Assembly (NCBI RefSeq): GCF_009763805.1
Contig: NZ_CP046803.1
Coordinates: 124,001-188,000 of the forward strand
Length of the DNA: 64,000 bases
Reading direction: 5' to 3'
From: Vibrio cidicii
GTDB taxonomy: Bacteria; Pseudomonadota; Gammaproteobacteria; Enterobacterales; Vibrionaceae
The notes under the pieces are model-generated. The model did no database searches. It was not told the DNA's origin and saw only the letters and a program-made list of their open reading frames with translations. Within the stretch, counting starts at the first letter, position 1. Every line of letters starts with the position of its first letter. The translations under genes and the position numbers were made by a program. Below, piece by piece: positions 18,561-28,877 of the stretch.

Positions 18561-19904
18561 TTATTTCCCGCCAATGCTCAAACGAGCAAAGCGAATCTTC
18601 GGCGAGTAGAAGCTGTACGAATCGTTGGCTTCGACCAAGGAACCAACAGCCTCGATCTCTTTCAGCATTTGATAGAAGTTCCCCGCTACAGTAATGCCGC
18701 GCACTGGTTGGACTCGTTTGCCATCGCGACACAGAAATCCGCTCGCGCCAAAGGAAAAGTCGCCACTGATAAAATCTGCGCCAGAATGAGCGCCTTGTAA
18801 GTCGACCAGTTCTAAGTATTCGCCCGCAGTCACTTCTGCAAAGCTGCTGTTACCCGAGCCAATCACCGTGTGATGAGCCGAAACTTCTAAGCTCTCTTTT
18901 GGTCCACGAGAGGCATGGCCTGTATTGGCGACGCCAAAGTAGGCGGCGGTGTAGCTATTGTGCAGCAAAGAATGAAGCTCGCCTGCGCCAACAATGACCA
19001 GATCTTGCGCCGCCGTGCCTTCGCTATCAAAACGGTGGATACGAAAACCCCCTTCAACGTAAGCTTGGCTGGAAACCGTTAGCAGAGGGCTGGCAATTGC
19101 CGCGCCGATTTTATCGCGCAGTGGATTGAACCCTTTCATGGCACTGGAGGCTGAGAAACAGGCAGAAAAGGCACCAAACAGCTCACTTAAGGTGTCAATG
19201 GTGAACAGTATGGAGTAGTTGCCCGTTTTAACCGGCGCACCATCGAGCAGATCACGCGCCTGCTCATAGCCTGCATCAATGCAATACTCAGGATCGAGAT
19301 CGATGTAACGTCGGCCTAAGCTCATAGCGCCAGCCATCGACTGTTTGCCGTCTTTTTCAAACAGGGTATAGGCGTAAGCGGAATGGTAACGTTCCGTTTG
19401 CTGACATAAACTGCCTTGAGTATTGGCAATCAATAATTGGCTGGTTACATCACTGTAGCCGTTGTAGGGTGAGCTGCTGGCATGCGGGCGGCTCACCACG
19501 CCTTGTTCCAATCTCAGACTTAGGGCAATTTTGTCATCGACAGTGGCATCACAAGCTTGATTGAGTTCTGGGTAGTCGGCAGTCAGTTGGCTATCGATGA
19601 CAGTGATCTTTTGCTTAGGGTCAACTTTCGCGTACTTAGCGCTTTCTAACGCGTTGTTAAGCATGAGATCTAAGCTCTCTGTTGCCAGCGATTCAGAGTA
19701 GCTGGTGGCGACGCGATCGTCTTTCACAACGCGAACACCAATCACTTGAGAAGTGCTGACTTTGTACTCATCCAATTGGCCTTTGCTGGCTTTGAGTGAG
19801 AAGTTATCACTGGTTTGCGCCACAATGTCGGCTTGCGCACCCTTTGCTTTGGCTTGAGTGAGCAGATGATCAATTGCCGTGAGCAGGTGTTGTTTTTGGT
19901 CCAT
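18561..19904 (-). CDS. tldE: TldE/PmbA-like metalloprotease subunit
   Basis: Partner subunit of the TldD/TldE protease, which trims the leader of microcin B17 and degrades CcdA in E. coli. TldE itself lacks the zinc site. The protein has 447 residues from ATG 19904. Visible family segments are GVRVVKDDRVATSYSES, SSSPYNGYSDVTSQLLIANT, GELHSLLHNSYTAAYFG, TGHASRG and ISGDFSFGASGFLCRDG. It is distant from E. coli PmbA and closer to the TldE of tandem tldD-tldE operons. Its ATG shares one base with the tldD stop (TAATG), so the two are translationally coupled. Confidence 0.83.
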   Translation of the reverse strand: MDQKQHLLTAIDHLLTQAKAKGAQADIVAQTSDNFSLKASKGQLDEYKVSTSQVIGVRVVKDDRVATSYSESLATESLDLMLNNALESAKYAKVDPKQKITVIDSQLTADYPELNQACDATVDDKIALSLRLEQGVVSRPHASSSPYNGYSDVTSQLLIANTQGSLCQQTERYHSAYAYTLFEKDGKQSMAGAMSLGRRYIDLDPEYCIDAGYEQARDLLDGAPVKTGNYSILFTIDTLSELFGAFSACFSASSAMKGFNPLRDKIGAAIASPLLTVSSQAYVEGGFRIHRFDSEGTAAQDLVIVGAGELHSLLHNSYTAAYFGVANTGHASRGPKESLEVSAHHTVIGSGNSSFAEVTAGEYLELVDLQGAHSGADFISGDFSFGASGFLCRDGKRVQPVRGITVAGNFYQMLKEIEAVGSLVEANDSYSFYSPKIRFARLSIGGK

Positions 19905-21289
19905 TAGTTGCCCCCTCCAACCAGAATATTGTCTACTTTTAATGACGGTTGCCCAACGGTCGTTGGCACAGAGCCGCTGACAGAGCCGCACATCCCCGGT
20001 GCCAGCGCCATATCTTTGCCAACCATACTGATCTCTTTCAGCACTTTTGGCCCGGTGCTGATCAGCGTTGCGGTTTTCAGTGGCTTAGTGATCTTGCCGT
20101 TTTCAATCAGGTAGGCTTCACGAACGGCAAAGTTAAATTCGCCCGTGCCAGGCTGAACGGAGCCGCCGCCCATTTTTTTTGCGTAGATGCCTTTTTCGAT
20201 GCTGGAAATCATCTCCTCGAGCGAGCTGTTACCTGCTTCAATGAAGGTATTTCGCATGCGAGAGGTTGGTGCGAACTTGTAATTTTGTCGACGACCTGAA
20301 CCGGTGCGCGCGTAACCCGTTTTCATTCCGCCCATCTTATCGACCATAAAGCTGGTCAGTTTGCCATCTTTGATCAACTGAGTACGCTGTGTTTCCATAC
20401 CCTCGTCGTCGATGTGAATAGAGCCCCATTCGTTTGTCATGGTGCCATCGTCCACCGCGTTCACCACCGGGTGCGCGATCATCTCGCCCATTTTGTCGTG
20501 AAATACCGAGGCTTTTTTTGCCACGGAAGTGGTCTCAAGCAAGTGACCACACGCTTCGTGGAAAATAACGCCACCAAAACCGTTGCCAATGACCACAGGC
20601 ATCTCACCGGAAGGGCAGGCATCGGCGTTGAGTTTCACCAGCGCTTGGGCGGCGATGTCGCAACCGAGCGCTTTGGCGTCCAACTGCTGACTGTATTCCC
20701 AGCCTGCCAGCGCACCGGGGCCGTCCATCCCTGTACTTTGCTCACTGCCATCTTGAGCAACCGCATTACCTGCAACGCGAATATAGTGGCGAGTGTCGGC
20801 AATGTGCAGCCCTTCAGAGTTGAAGATTTCAACCTGCTGCTCTCGTTGCAATACGCTACCGATAAATTGAACGATTTTTTCGCTCTGGGCACGCGCAGCG
20901 AGGTCCACTTGATACAAAAAGGCGATTTTGGACTCTAAGTGCGGATCGCGCTTGAGCGGCAGAATGCAGCCGTGCTGCGTGGGATAGCGAGTGAGGTTCA
21001 GTGTACCAGCGTGGGCGATTTGCTCACGTTTATCTTTGGCTGCGAGCAAGCTGGTCACGCGTTTTAGCTCTGTTTCATCTGTGCTATTGGTGTAGCCGTA
21101 AAGCACTTTGTGGCCAAAGAACAGGCGGATCCCGATACCAAAATCGATACCTGAGTTGATTTTGTCTACTTCTTTGGATGTTAGGGAAACAGAACTGGTT
21201 TGATGATGTTCTACAAACAGCTCAGCGAAGTCGGCTCCAAGAAATAGAGCATGATCAATGACCGCTTTGGCGGTGACAGCGTTAAGCAT
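19904..21289 (-). CDS. tldD: TldD zinc metalloprotease subunit
   Basis: Catalytic subunit of the TldD/TldE heterodimer. The zinc motif HEACGH is present near residue 240 (GGVIFHEACGHLLETT). Other family stretches are MGGGSVQPGTGEFNFAVREAYLIENG and PSLKVDNILVGGGN at the end. The start is ATG 21289 (MLNAVTAKAV) with GGAG seven bases upstream; a longer frame to 21325 would place this site inside the gene. Length is 461 residues, a little shorter than E. coli TldD. The partner gene follows with a one-base overlap. No leader-peptide substrate gene was recognised nearby. Confidence 0.87.
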   Translation of the reverse strand: MLNAVTAKAVIDHALFLGADFAELFVEHHQTSSVSLTSKEVDKINSGIDFGIGIRLFFGHKVLYGYTNSTDETELKRVTSLLAAKDKREQIAHAGTLNLTRYPTQHGCILPLKRDPHLESKIAFLYQVDLAARAQSEKIVQFIGSVLQREQQVEIFNSEGLHIADTRHYIRVAGNAVAQDGSEQSTGMDGPGALAGWEYSQQLDAKALGCDIAAQALVKLNADACPSGEMPVVIGNGFGGVIFHEACGHLLETTSVAKKASVFHDKMGEMIAHPVVNAVDDGTMTNEWGSIHIDDEGMETQRTQLIKDGKLTSFMVDKMGGMKTGYARTGSGRRQNYKFAPTSRMRNTFIEAGNSSLEEMISSIEKGIYAKKMGGGSVQPGTGEFNFAVREAYLIENGKITKPLKTATLISTGPKVLKEISMVGKDMALAPGMCGSVSGSVPTTVGQPSLKVDNILVGGGN

Positions 21290-21571
21290 GAAATCTCCTT
21301 GAGAAATGGTCCTAGGCTTCTTCAAAAACAGCGTGCAAGCCCGTTTGAAGTTAGGCGTTATGTTAACATTTTATTAAAGATTTTTTGTTCTAAAGCTGGA
21401 GGAGTAGTGCTTGAAAATGAGTGATCTTACGCGGTATTGCAGCGAAAAGTAAGGGATATCATCGGTTTTTAGTGAAAGCTAATAAACCTAGCCTTAGGGT
21501 AAGATTGGTAAGTAACCTAAAATTCCTTGCTGCTAGGGACAGAGTGATGTGGTCAAAAAAGCCACCGCTCG

Positions 21572-22448
21572 TCATAAAAGGTTAAAAAGTGTTTTTAAGA
21601 TGGGGAGTTCAACATGCCTTTTCGCGGTAATGGCATAAAAGCTTTCCGTGACGGTTTCTAACGTTGCGTAGTTTTTCAAAAGACCCGCTTGAATTTCATC
21701 TTGTACTACGACTTCCGGGATCACGGCGACAGCTCCTGAGTCCCGCGCCAGAAGTCGCAGCATGGCCATGTCATCAACCTCGGCATAAGGGCTGACAGTG
21801 AGTGCGTGTTGTTCGCAATAGAGATCAAATTGAGTGCGGATCTCGCTCTCTGGGCCGGGCAAGATCACTTTGGTTTTGCCCAAATCTTGTGGGAAGCGCA
21901 GGGCGTTCAACGCGCTGGTATTGGGGCCGACAAGGCAGACACCTTGCTGCGCGATTCGTTTGCAGCGCCAAGGGGTAGTGGAGTCGGAGGGAAACCGGTC
22001 GATTAGACAGAACCAAATCCAATTTATGCACACGAAGTTGCTCCAGCAAATCGTCGAAATTTGACGACTTGAGCGCCAGCGTCACGTTATTTTGCCCAAT
22101 CACCGGGCGCAGAAAGTTTTCCTGAAAGTTACGAGACAGCGTCGCGACGGCGCCAACACGCAGTTGCTGGACTCGGTGCTGCTCACCACTTTCCATCACG
22201 GAAAGCAGCTCACTGCCTAAGTTAAAAATACTCTCGGCATACTCAAGCACTAAGTGGCCCACATCGGTGAGCAGCAGTGCACGTCCTTGGCGATGAAACA
22301 GATCGTGCCCCAGTTGGCCTTCTAATTGTTTGATCTGAGAAGACAAGGCGGATTGGGAAACATTGAGCTTTTGTGCCGCGCGGGTTAAATGCCCCTCTTT
22401 GGCGACGGTCCAGAAGTAATGCAGATGATGAAAATTCAGTGTTCGCAT
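21572..22448 (-). CDS. LysR-family regulator divergent from dabBA (one +1 frameshift)
   Basis: Likely transcriptional regulator of the dab operon, from which it diverges with 113 bases between starts. The N-terminus (MRTLNFHHLHYFWTVAKEGHLTRAAQKLNVSQSALSSQI) is a NhaR-like winged helix-turn-helix. The frame breaks at GTTTC (GAAAC on the plus strand, 21991-21995); removing one T joins LVLSNRPV to PSDSTTPWRC and gives 291 residues. The C-terminal part carries the effector domain (GVCLVGP, LRLLARDSGAVAVIPEVVVQDE). LysR genes next to dab operons are known; control by inorganic carbon is an inference. Confidence 0.85.
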
Positions 22449-22561
22449 TTTTATCGTTCACAATTAAAGAATGGTTTGTGCATATCTATCTATTTTACAT
22501 CTCAATTCGCTCGCTGCAACATACCACTCCTAAGCGTTTATTTTTTCCAGCAGGAGTGTTT

Positions 22562-24097
22562 ATGCTGTTCACATTGGGCGGTTCACTGTTTACCGCCGTT
22601 TACGGGAGTGGCTTTTTGCTCAGCATGATGAGCAAAAAGCATCATTGGCTGATTGCACGCATCACCACCTTAGTCGCGCTACTTGTGGCGTTTTGTCTAC
22701 CCATTTTAGTCGTGTCGCAGGTCAATGTGACGCTGCCTCTGCTCAATCTGCTCATGGTAATCTTGGTCGCTCTGCTTGGTTGGGTGATTGTTGGTTACGC
22801 TTCACGCTACCTTGATGGCGACAAAGGGCAGCCGCGGTTTGTTCGGGCCATGCTGTTTACCCTGTTTGCGGTTGCCGTGTTAGTAACAAGTGACAACTTG
22901 CTACTGATGGCAGGCGCGTGGAGCGCGACCAGTTTCGGTTTGCACTTCTTGCTCACGCACTATCGCGATCGCAAAGCGGCCAAAATCGTCGCGCACAAAA
23001 AGTTTATCGTTAGCCGACTGGCTGATCTCTGTCTGCTTGGCGCGCTTGGCTTGCTTTACCATGCTTTGGGTACATTCTCTCATTCCGCCATCAGCCAACA
23101 ACTGGCGCAGTGGCAACATCTTCCTTTCTCATTGAACTTGGCCGCACTGCTGTTTGCTTTGGCCGCGATTTTAAAAACCGCACAATTGCCGCTGCATGGC
23201 TGGTTAATTCAGGTGATGGAAGCGCCGACGCCGGTCTCTGCACTGTTGCACGCCGGGGTGGTCAATATGGGCGGATTTGTCTTGATATCGCTGGCGGCGT
23301 TAATCAGTTTGGCCCCCGCTGCGCAAACCCTGCTGGTGGTGGTCGGCAGTTTGACGGCGCTGTTAGCTGGGTGGGTGATGATGACGCGCATCAGCATTAA
23401 AGTTCGCCTTGCATGGTCAACCTGCGCGCAAATGGGCTTTATGTTGATGGAAATCGGTCTTGGATTGTACGAGTTGGCCCTGCTGCATTTGCTCGCTCAC
23501 TCGCTGTATAAAGCCTACAGCTTCCTCTCTGCGGGCGACGCGGTCGAGCAAACTGTACGTCAAAATTATCAGCCGCAGGCACAGACCATTCAAGGGATGA
23601 TAAGTGCAGTGCTGTTCTCCACCGCCCTCGTTACTGGCACTTTGTTTATTTGGCAACTGTGGTGGCCAAGTGTTTCCCTGCCTGTGGCGGTGAGCGTGAT
23701 TCTCATCGTTGGCCTTTCGCCACTGTTTTGGCGTCGCGCACTGGCATCGCTGCCTGCCATCGCATTGGGCGCGTTGCAAAGCAGTTTCGTCTTGCACCTT
23801 TATCTGCTGTGGCACAGCGCCTTTGCCGACATCGCACCTAGCCACGCTCAAACCCAGCCGATGCTGTTGGCCTTTGTCTGCGCCGTATTCTGCTTGTTCT
23901 ACGCAGGTCAGGTGGCAATACGCCATTACGCACATCATGCGCTGGTCAAACGCCTCTATCCGTGGGCTTACAACGGATTTTATTTGGATGAACTCTTCAC
24001 TCGCTTCACCTTTAAAGTCTGGCCCGTCACCTTCAGCCATGAACAGGCACAAACGCAGGTGAAAGGTCAAAAAACAACGTATGGAGAACTGATATGA
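22562..24097 (+). CDS. dabB: DabB, proton-channel subunit of the inorganic carbon pump (ND5/NuoL-like)
   Basis: Integral membrane protein of the proton-conducting membrane transporter family (PF00361). In the DAB system it is thought to use the proton gradient to drive CO2 hydration by DabA. The 511 residues hold about fourteen hydrophobic segments. The NuoL-like core LPLHGWLIQVMEAPTPVSALLHAGVVNMGG is clear, with the Lys/His-bearing LAHSLYKAYSFLSAGD helix. The start is ATG 22562 with CAGGAG upstream; the frame is open further, back into the LysR promoter, but without a site. It overlaps dabA by four bases (ATGA). No other respiratory complex I gene is near. Confidence 0.88.
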   Translation: MLFTLGGSLFTAVYGSGFLLSMMSKKHHWLIARITTLVALLVAFCLPILVVSQVNVTLPLLNLLMVILVALLGWVIVGYASRYLDGDKGQPRFVRAMLFTLFAVAVLVTSDNLLLMAGAWSATSFGLHFLLTHYRDRKAAKIVAHKKFIVSRLADLCLLGALGLLYHALGTFSHSAISQQLAQWQHLPFSLNLAALLFALAAILKTAQLPLHGWLIQVMEAPTPVSALLHAGVVNMGGFVLISLAALISLAPAAQTLLVVVGSLTALLAGWVMMTRISIKVRLAWSTCAQMGFMLMEIGLGLYELALLHLLAHSLYKAYSFLSAGDAVEQTVRQNYQPQAQTIQGMISAVLFSTALVTGTLFIWQLWWPSVSLPVAVSVILIVGLSPLFWRRALASLPAIALGALQSSFVLHLYLLWHSAFADIAPSHAQTQPMLLAFVCAVFCLFYAGQVAIRHYAHHALVKRLYPWAYNGFYLDELFTRFTFKVWPVTFSHEQAQTQVKGQKTTYGELI

Positions 24098-26545
24098 CCG
24101 CCCAACTTCGTGATGAACATGACTTTACCGCGCTGCTGCACTCGGCGATTTCGTCCGCTTGCAACAGTATCGCGCCAAACTGGCCATTGGATCGAATGAT
24201 TGCGGTCAACCCTTATTGGTCATGGGTTGACAAGCCCTTCAACCAAGTAGCTCACCACCTTGCGAAACTGGCTGGCTCGCCGCTGGCAATGCCGCTGGTC
24301 TACTATCGTCAACTGTGGGAGAGCGGTGCGATTAGCGCGCAAGATCTTACCCACGCGTTGGCATCGCCCTGTTTTGCTCAAGAATGGAATAGGGAGCGCG
24401 CGCTAGCGGCCTTCAACGGCAACGATGAATTTTCTTCGCCAGCTCCTTTGCTGTGCGATACCTTAGATGGCCAGCGAAACTTGCTCAAAGAGCCGGCGTG
24501 GTGTGACACCGTCACCCATCAGATCGCGCAGTTTTGCGCTGCCTATTTCGACCAAGATCAAGCTGACTGGCATCCTCATAGCGACATTGGCCTTTATCAA
24601 AGTTGGCGCGAGACGCTGCGCCATGATCACAGTGTCGCGCTATTGATGAAAGCGCCGCACATTCCGGCGCTCGCCAATCAGATGGCGCAAGATGCACAAG
24701 AACAAATTCGCCAAGCGTTAACCCAATTGAATATTGCGCCCGAGCAATGGCACGATTATCTGCAGGCGGTGATCTATCGTGTCAGCGGTTGGGGAGCGTG
24801 GTGCGCTTATCTAAAATGGCAGGCTAACTTGTCGCAGCAAGAGGACAACACACTGGTTGATTTACTGGCGATCCGCTTGAGTTGGGAGTGTTTGGTGGAC
24901 GACAGAGCGCGCCATTCTGGCTCGGTATGGCAGCGCTGGCAGCAGCAATGGCAGCAACACTTTCAGCAGTATGATCCGCACAAGAGCGAGGTGCGGCTGA
25001 TTTGGCAGCGTGCCCATGAGCTGAGCTATCAGCGTCAGTTGTGCCAACAGTTGGCGCTTCCAGTGACAAAAGCGTCATCGCAGCCCAGTGTACAAGCGGC
25101 ATTTTGTATCGATGTGCGCTCGGAGGTGATTCGTCGGCACCTTGAAGCGCAGTCGGATCAGATTGCCACCTTGGGTTTTGCTGGCTTTTTTGGCCTCCCC
25201 ATCAGCTACGTTCCGATTGGCACGCAAATCAAACGTCCGCAATTGCCGGGCCTGTTAGCACCGAGTGTTGCCGTGTGTGACAGCTCAGGCTGTGCGGAGC
25301 AAGACGCCAAGATCGCCAAGCAGAGGGAACAAGCGCTAGAGCGGGAGACGGGCTGGTCGATGTTTCATCGTATGCCTGCCTCGACCTTTACGCTAGTGGA
25401 AGCGTTAGGTTTGGGGTATGTGGGCAAACTGGTTAAACGGGCGCTGCCTTTGACAGCGAAGCGCAAAAACGCGGCTATGCCGGGGCTCTCCTTTGCCAAC
25501 ACAAAACAACTGCGTCCGACGTTGCTTGCCGATACACAGCAGCAAGTGACACTGGCAGAAAATGCCTTGAAAGGGATGGGCTTGACTGAGTACTTAGCGC
25601 CGATCGTGCTGTTAGTTGGGCATGGCAGTGAAACCGCCAATAACCCGCAGCGCGCTGGCTTGGATTGCGGTGCCTGCTGCGGCCAAACGGGTGAAGTCAA
25701 CGCCCGCGCGTTGGCGCAGATGCTCAATCAACAAGCGGTGCGTGAAGGCTTGAGTCAGCGGGGTGTGGTGATACCAGACAGCACACATTTTGTCGCGGCG
25801 TTGCACAATACCACCACAGAGGCGCTGCGCTTGTTTGATATCGATAGCCTAGACGAGCCGACGAGAAAACAGCTGAGCGACTTGCAAGCGACGCTGGATG
25901 CAGCCTCAAGCAGTGCAAGGGCAGAGCGTGCGCCACAAATCGGGCTTGAAGCGGATGTCAATCAGCCCAGCAAGGTAGCCAAAGAGATGGACCGTCGCAG
26001 CGTTGATTGGGCGCAAACCCGCCCGGAATGGGGTCTGGCGAATAACGCTGCGTTTATCATCGCGCCCAGAGAAACGCACGCGCGGCATCCCATTGCATGG
26101 CCGCACGTTTTTGCACGAGTATTGCAGTGAAGCCGACCCCGATGCCACTTTGCTGGCGCAAATCATGACTGCGCCTATGGTGGTGACCAGCTGGATCAAT
26201 ATGCAATATTACGCCTCCACGGTTGACCCGCGTCGTTACGGCTCTGGCAACAAAACGCTGCACAATGTGGTGGGTGGCCGTTTGGGTGTGTTTGAAGGAA
26301 ATGGTGGTGATTTACGCATCGGTCTCTCTATTCAGTCGCTGCATGATGGTTCGCGGTGGCGTCATGAGCCGTTGAGGTTGACGGTGGTGATCGATGCGTC
26401 GGAAAAAGCGATTGAATCGGTCATCAGGCAACATGCGATTGTCAGACAACTGGTGGAAAACCAGTGGCTCTATCTGGCGCGTTTTGAGCAAGAAGGTTTG
26501 GCCTTTTTCGAGCAGGGAAGATGGCAGCGGCGCAGTCTTAACTAG
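24094..26545 (+). CDS. dabA: DabA, zinc subunit of the inorganic carbon pump (DUF2309) (one +1 frameshift)
   Basis: Cytoplasmic subunit, a beta-carbonic-anhydrase-like zinc protein that hydrates CO2 to bicarbonate when coupled to DabB. Zinc-site residues seen by comparison with the Halothiobacillus protein are Cys338 and Asp340 (FCIDVRSE), His510 (VGHGSE) and Cys525 (LDCGACCG). Other family parts are FFGLPISYVP and PEWGLANNAAFIIAPRE. The frame breaks at GAAAC (26071-26075); dropping one A continues APRERTRGIPLHGRTFLHEY and on to WINMQYYASTVDPRRYGSGNK. The joined protein has 816 residues, the usual size. It is translated from an ATGA overlap with dabB. Confidence 0.9.
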
Positions 26546-26557
26546 ACTACGCCTCGA

Positions 26558-26590
26558 CGATTCTCACTCTCATCGCGAGAGTGAGAATCG
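26558..26590. other. Perfect 14-bp stem-loop between dabA and the ethanolamine permease gene
   Basis: Arms 26558-26571 and 26577-26590 are exact complements around ATCGC. There is no T tract on either strand, so it is not a standard intrinsic terminator. It sits between convergent genes and may stop or protect both transcripts. Confidence 0.6.
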
Positions 26591-26626
26591 CGCTCTCATT
26601 TCGCTCAGGCTTGAGGAAAAACTCAG

Positions 26627-28018
26627 TTATGCTGCTTCAAGCTCGCCTTGTGCCTTGTCAAGCAGGGCAAACTCCTCTTCGGCCGTTTTGGCAATCAGGT
26701 TGTTCTGACCAATGAGCAAGTAATAGAGCATACCGATAGCGAACAGGGCCAGCGTAAAGAGGAAGGCGCGTACGTCATAGGCGTAGACACCTGTTAGTGC
26801 GACAATCGACAGGACGAAGGCTACAGCAGATGTGACGATGCCACCGGGGGTTTTGTATGGACGTGGCATCTCTGGGTACTTAACACGCAGCAGGATGTGG
26901 CTGGCCGACATCATCGCATACGAGATCGTTGCCCCAACCACGGCCATAGCGAGGATCAAATCTCCCTCACCCGTGAGCGAAATGATAAAACCGAGAATCG
27001 CCGGATAGATCAGCGCGCGAACCGGTGCTTTGCGCTTACTGGTGAGTGAGAGATTTTTCGGCAAATACCCGGCACGGGATAGAGCAAATACCAAGCGGCT
27101 ATAGCCATAGATGATCGAGAAAAACGAGGCCACTAACCCTGCAAGACCAAGAATGTTCACAAACGTTGCCAACTGCGTGTGGCCTGAAATATTTAGTGCG
27201 TCCACCAAAGGAACGGCGCTCTCGCCAATCACTTTGGCACCGACCGCACCGCTGAGTAATACCACAACCAAAACCGCGGTAAACAGCAGAAATAGCATTG
27301 CAGCAATAATCCCTTTTGGTACATCCTTTTGCGGATCTTTGGCTTCTTCCGCGGCGAGTGGTACGCCTTCGACAGCAAGAAACAACCACATCGCAAAGGG
27401 CAAGGCTGCCCACACGCCGTAGAGCCCCATAGGCATCATTAAATCGCCGCCTTGGGTGGGTTCAATATCAAACAGGTTGGCGCTGTTAAATTCTGGCACC
27501 AGCGCAATGCCAGTGGCTAAAATCGCCAACACCGCTAGACCGCTGATCACCATCATCACTTTAAGGGCTTCGCCAACGCCAAAAATGTGTATGCCGACAA
27601 AAGCCAGATAGAAAAGCGCATAAACCAGCGGGCCATCAAGGCCAATCAGCTCGTTGACCGCTGAGCCAATAAAAATGACGATGGCGGCCGGAGCCAAAGA
27701 GTACTCGATGAGCACCGCAAGGCCAGTCAAAAAGCCGCCCATCGGCCCCATGGCTTGGCGCGCAAAACTGTAACCGCCGCCAGCGGCTGGGATCGCAGCA
27801 GACATTTCTGCCAACGACAGCACCAAGGCTAGATACATAATGCCCATCAGCACTGCGGCGATAACAAAACCGCCCCAGCCAGCCTGAGCGATACCAAAAT
27901 TCCAACCGGCGAAATCACCGGAGATGACGTACGAAATGCCCAAGCCAGCCAGCAAGATCCAACCCGCGGCACCCCGCTTAAGCTGGCGTTGTGCCAGATA
28001 GTCGTTTGATGTGGTCAT
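26627..28018 (-). CDS. eat: Ethanolamine permease (APC family)
   Basis: Inner-membrane amino acid/polyamine/organocation transporter of 463 residues and about twelve hydrophobic segments. It resembles ethanolamine permeases in the start region (AAGWILLAGLGISYVISGDFAGWNFGIAQAGWGG) and in EMSAAIPAAGGGYSFARQAMG and MWLFLAVEGVPLAAEEAKDP. It lies 15 bases downstream of eutC, so it is probably the third gene of a eutB-eutC-eat operon. The context makes ethanolamine the likely substrate. The ATG at 28018 has AAGGAAATTCAT upstream. Confidence 0.88.
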   Translation of the reverse strand: MTTSNDYLAQRQLKRGAAGWILLAGLGISYVISGDFAGWNFGIAQAGWGGFVIAAVLMGIMYLALVLSLAEMSAAIPAAGGGYSFARQAMGPMGGFLTGLAVLIEYSLAPAAIVIFIGSAVNELIGLDGPLVYALFYLAFVGIHIFGVGEALKVMMVISGLAVLAILATGIALVPEFNSANLFDIEPTQGGDLMMPMGLYGVWAALPFAMWLFLAVEGVPLAAEEAKDPQKDVPKGIIAAMLFLLFTAVLVVVLLSGAVGAKVIGESAVPLVDALNISGHTQLATFVNILGLAGLVASFFSIIYGYSRLVFALSRAGYLPKNLSLTSKRKAPVRALIYPAILGFIISLTGEGDLILAMAVVGATISYAMMSASHILLRVKYPEMPRPYKTPGGIVTSAVAFVLSIVALTGVYAYDVRAFLFTLALFAIGMLYYLLIGQNNLIAKTAEEEFALLDKAQGELEAA

Positions 28019-28033
28019 ATGAATTTCCTTATT

Positions 28034-28877
28034 TTATGACGTTGAAGTTAAAGAGAAAAATTGAGTTTGTTTGTGTTCGAGAATCGTATCGTCAGAACGA
28101 TCTTTCAGTCCGACGCCGGTGAGTTTTAGCCGGCGTGACTCCGCCAGCAGATAGAAGCATTTCATCGCGGCCGCTTCATAAGGCAGCCCTTGTGGGCGCA
28201 CATTGGAAATACAGTTGCGCAGTGAATCTTCGGTGCCACGCTGTGGGTGCCAGGTAAGATACAGCCCCAAACTATCGGGGGAGCTTAACCCCGGGCGTTT
28301 CGCCCACCAGTACCAGCACCTCGCGTGCGTTGATCGCTTCACCTACGTCATCACCGACCGCAACTCGGCCTTGATGCACGATGCTCAATGGCGCGATACG
28401 CCAGTCATGTCCTTGGTCGGCATGGAGCTGCGTGATTAAGGCGTCGATAAAGGGAGCCGCGTGATGACTGATGGCGTAAGACGACAAACCATCGGCAATG
28501 ACAATCGCCAGATCGTAAGGGCTTGGCGTGCTATCGCTGTGCTGCTTCAAACGTTCTATCGAGGCACCATCGAGCTTGCGGCCCAAATCGGGCCGTTGCA
28601 GATACGTGAGGCGATCACTGGCTTGGCTATGTAGCGAAAACGCAGGAAGATAGGGCACAATGGCTGATTTTTGCGCCAAGGTGTCAACCAGCTCCGCTTC
28701 GTCGAGCGGCACATGCACCGCATCCATCGCTTGAGCGTGCGAGAGCTGAAAACGCAATAGCTCATGCGTCGGAATGCTGGTACCCACACGGCCAATACCG
28801 ATGCGCGCCTGCGTAAACTGGCGCAGCTTGTGCCATGGATCCTCATGGATCAACGAGGAAGTCAGCGTCTTACTCAT
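28034..28877 (-). CDS. eutC: Ethanolamine ammonia-lyase small subunit EutC (one +1 frameshift)
   Basis: Small subunit of the adenosylcobalamin-dependent enzyme that splits ethanolamine into acetaldehyde and ammonia. The N-terminal part (HKLRQFTQARIGIGRVGTSIPT...ELLRFQLSHAQAMDAVH) is a clear EutC. The frame breaks near its C-terminal third; shortening GAAAC (GTTTC on the plus strand, 28297-28301) restores GERPGLSSPDSLGLYLTW, exactly the family motif, and leads on to RNCISNVRPQGLPYEAAA. The product is then 280 residues. It overlaps eutB by four bases (ATGA), as usual in Gram-negative eutBC pairs. Confidence 0.9.

Noticed and set aside
20414..20938. 174-codon plus-strand frame within tldD
   Set aside because: Lies wholly antisense to tldD, which has the zinc motif and a ribosome site. 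The frame is a composition effect.
23417..24070. 217-codon minus-strand frame within dabB
   Set aside because: Opposite dabB, rich in Gln, His and Cys from reverse codons of a membrane protein; no start signal.
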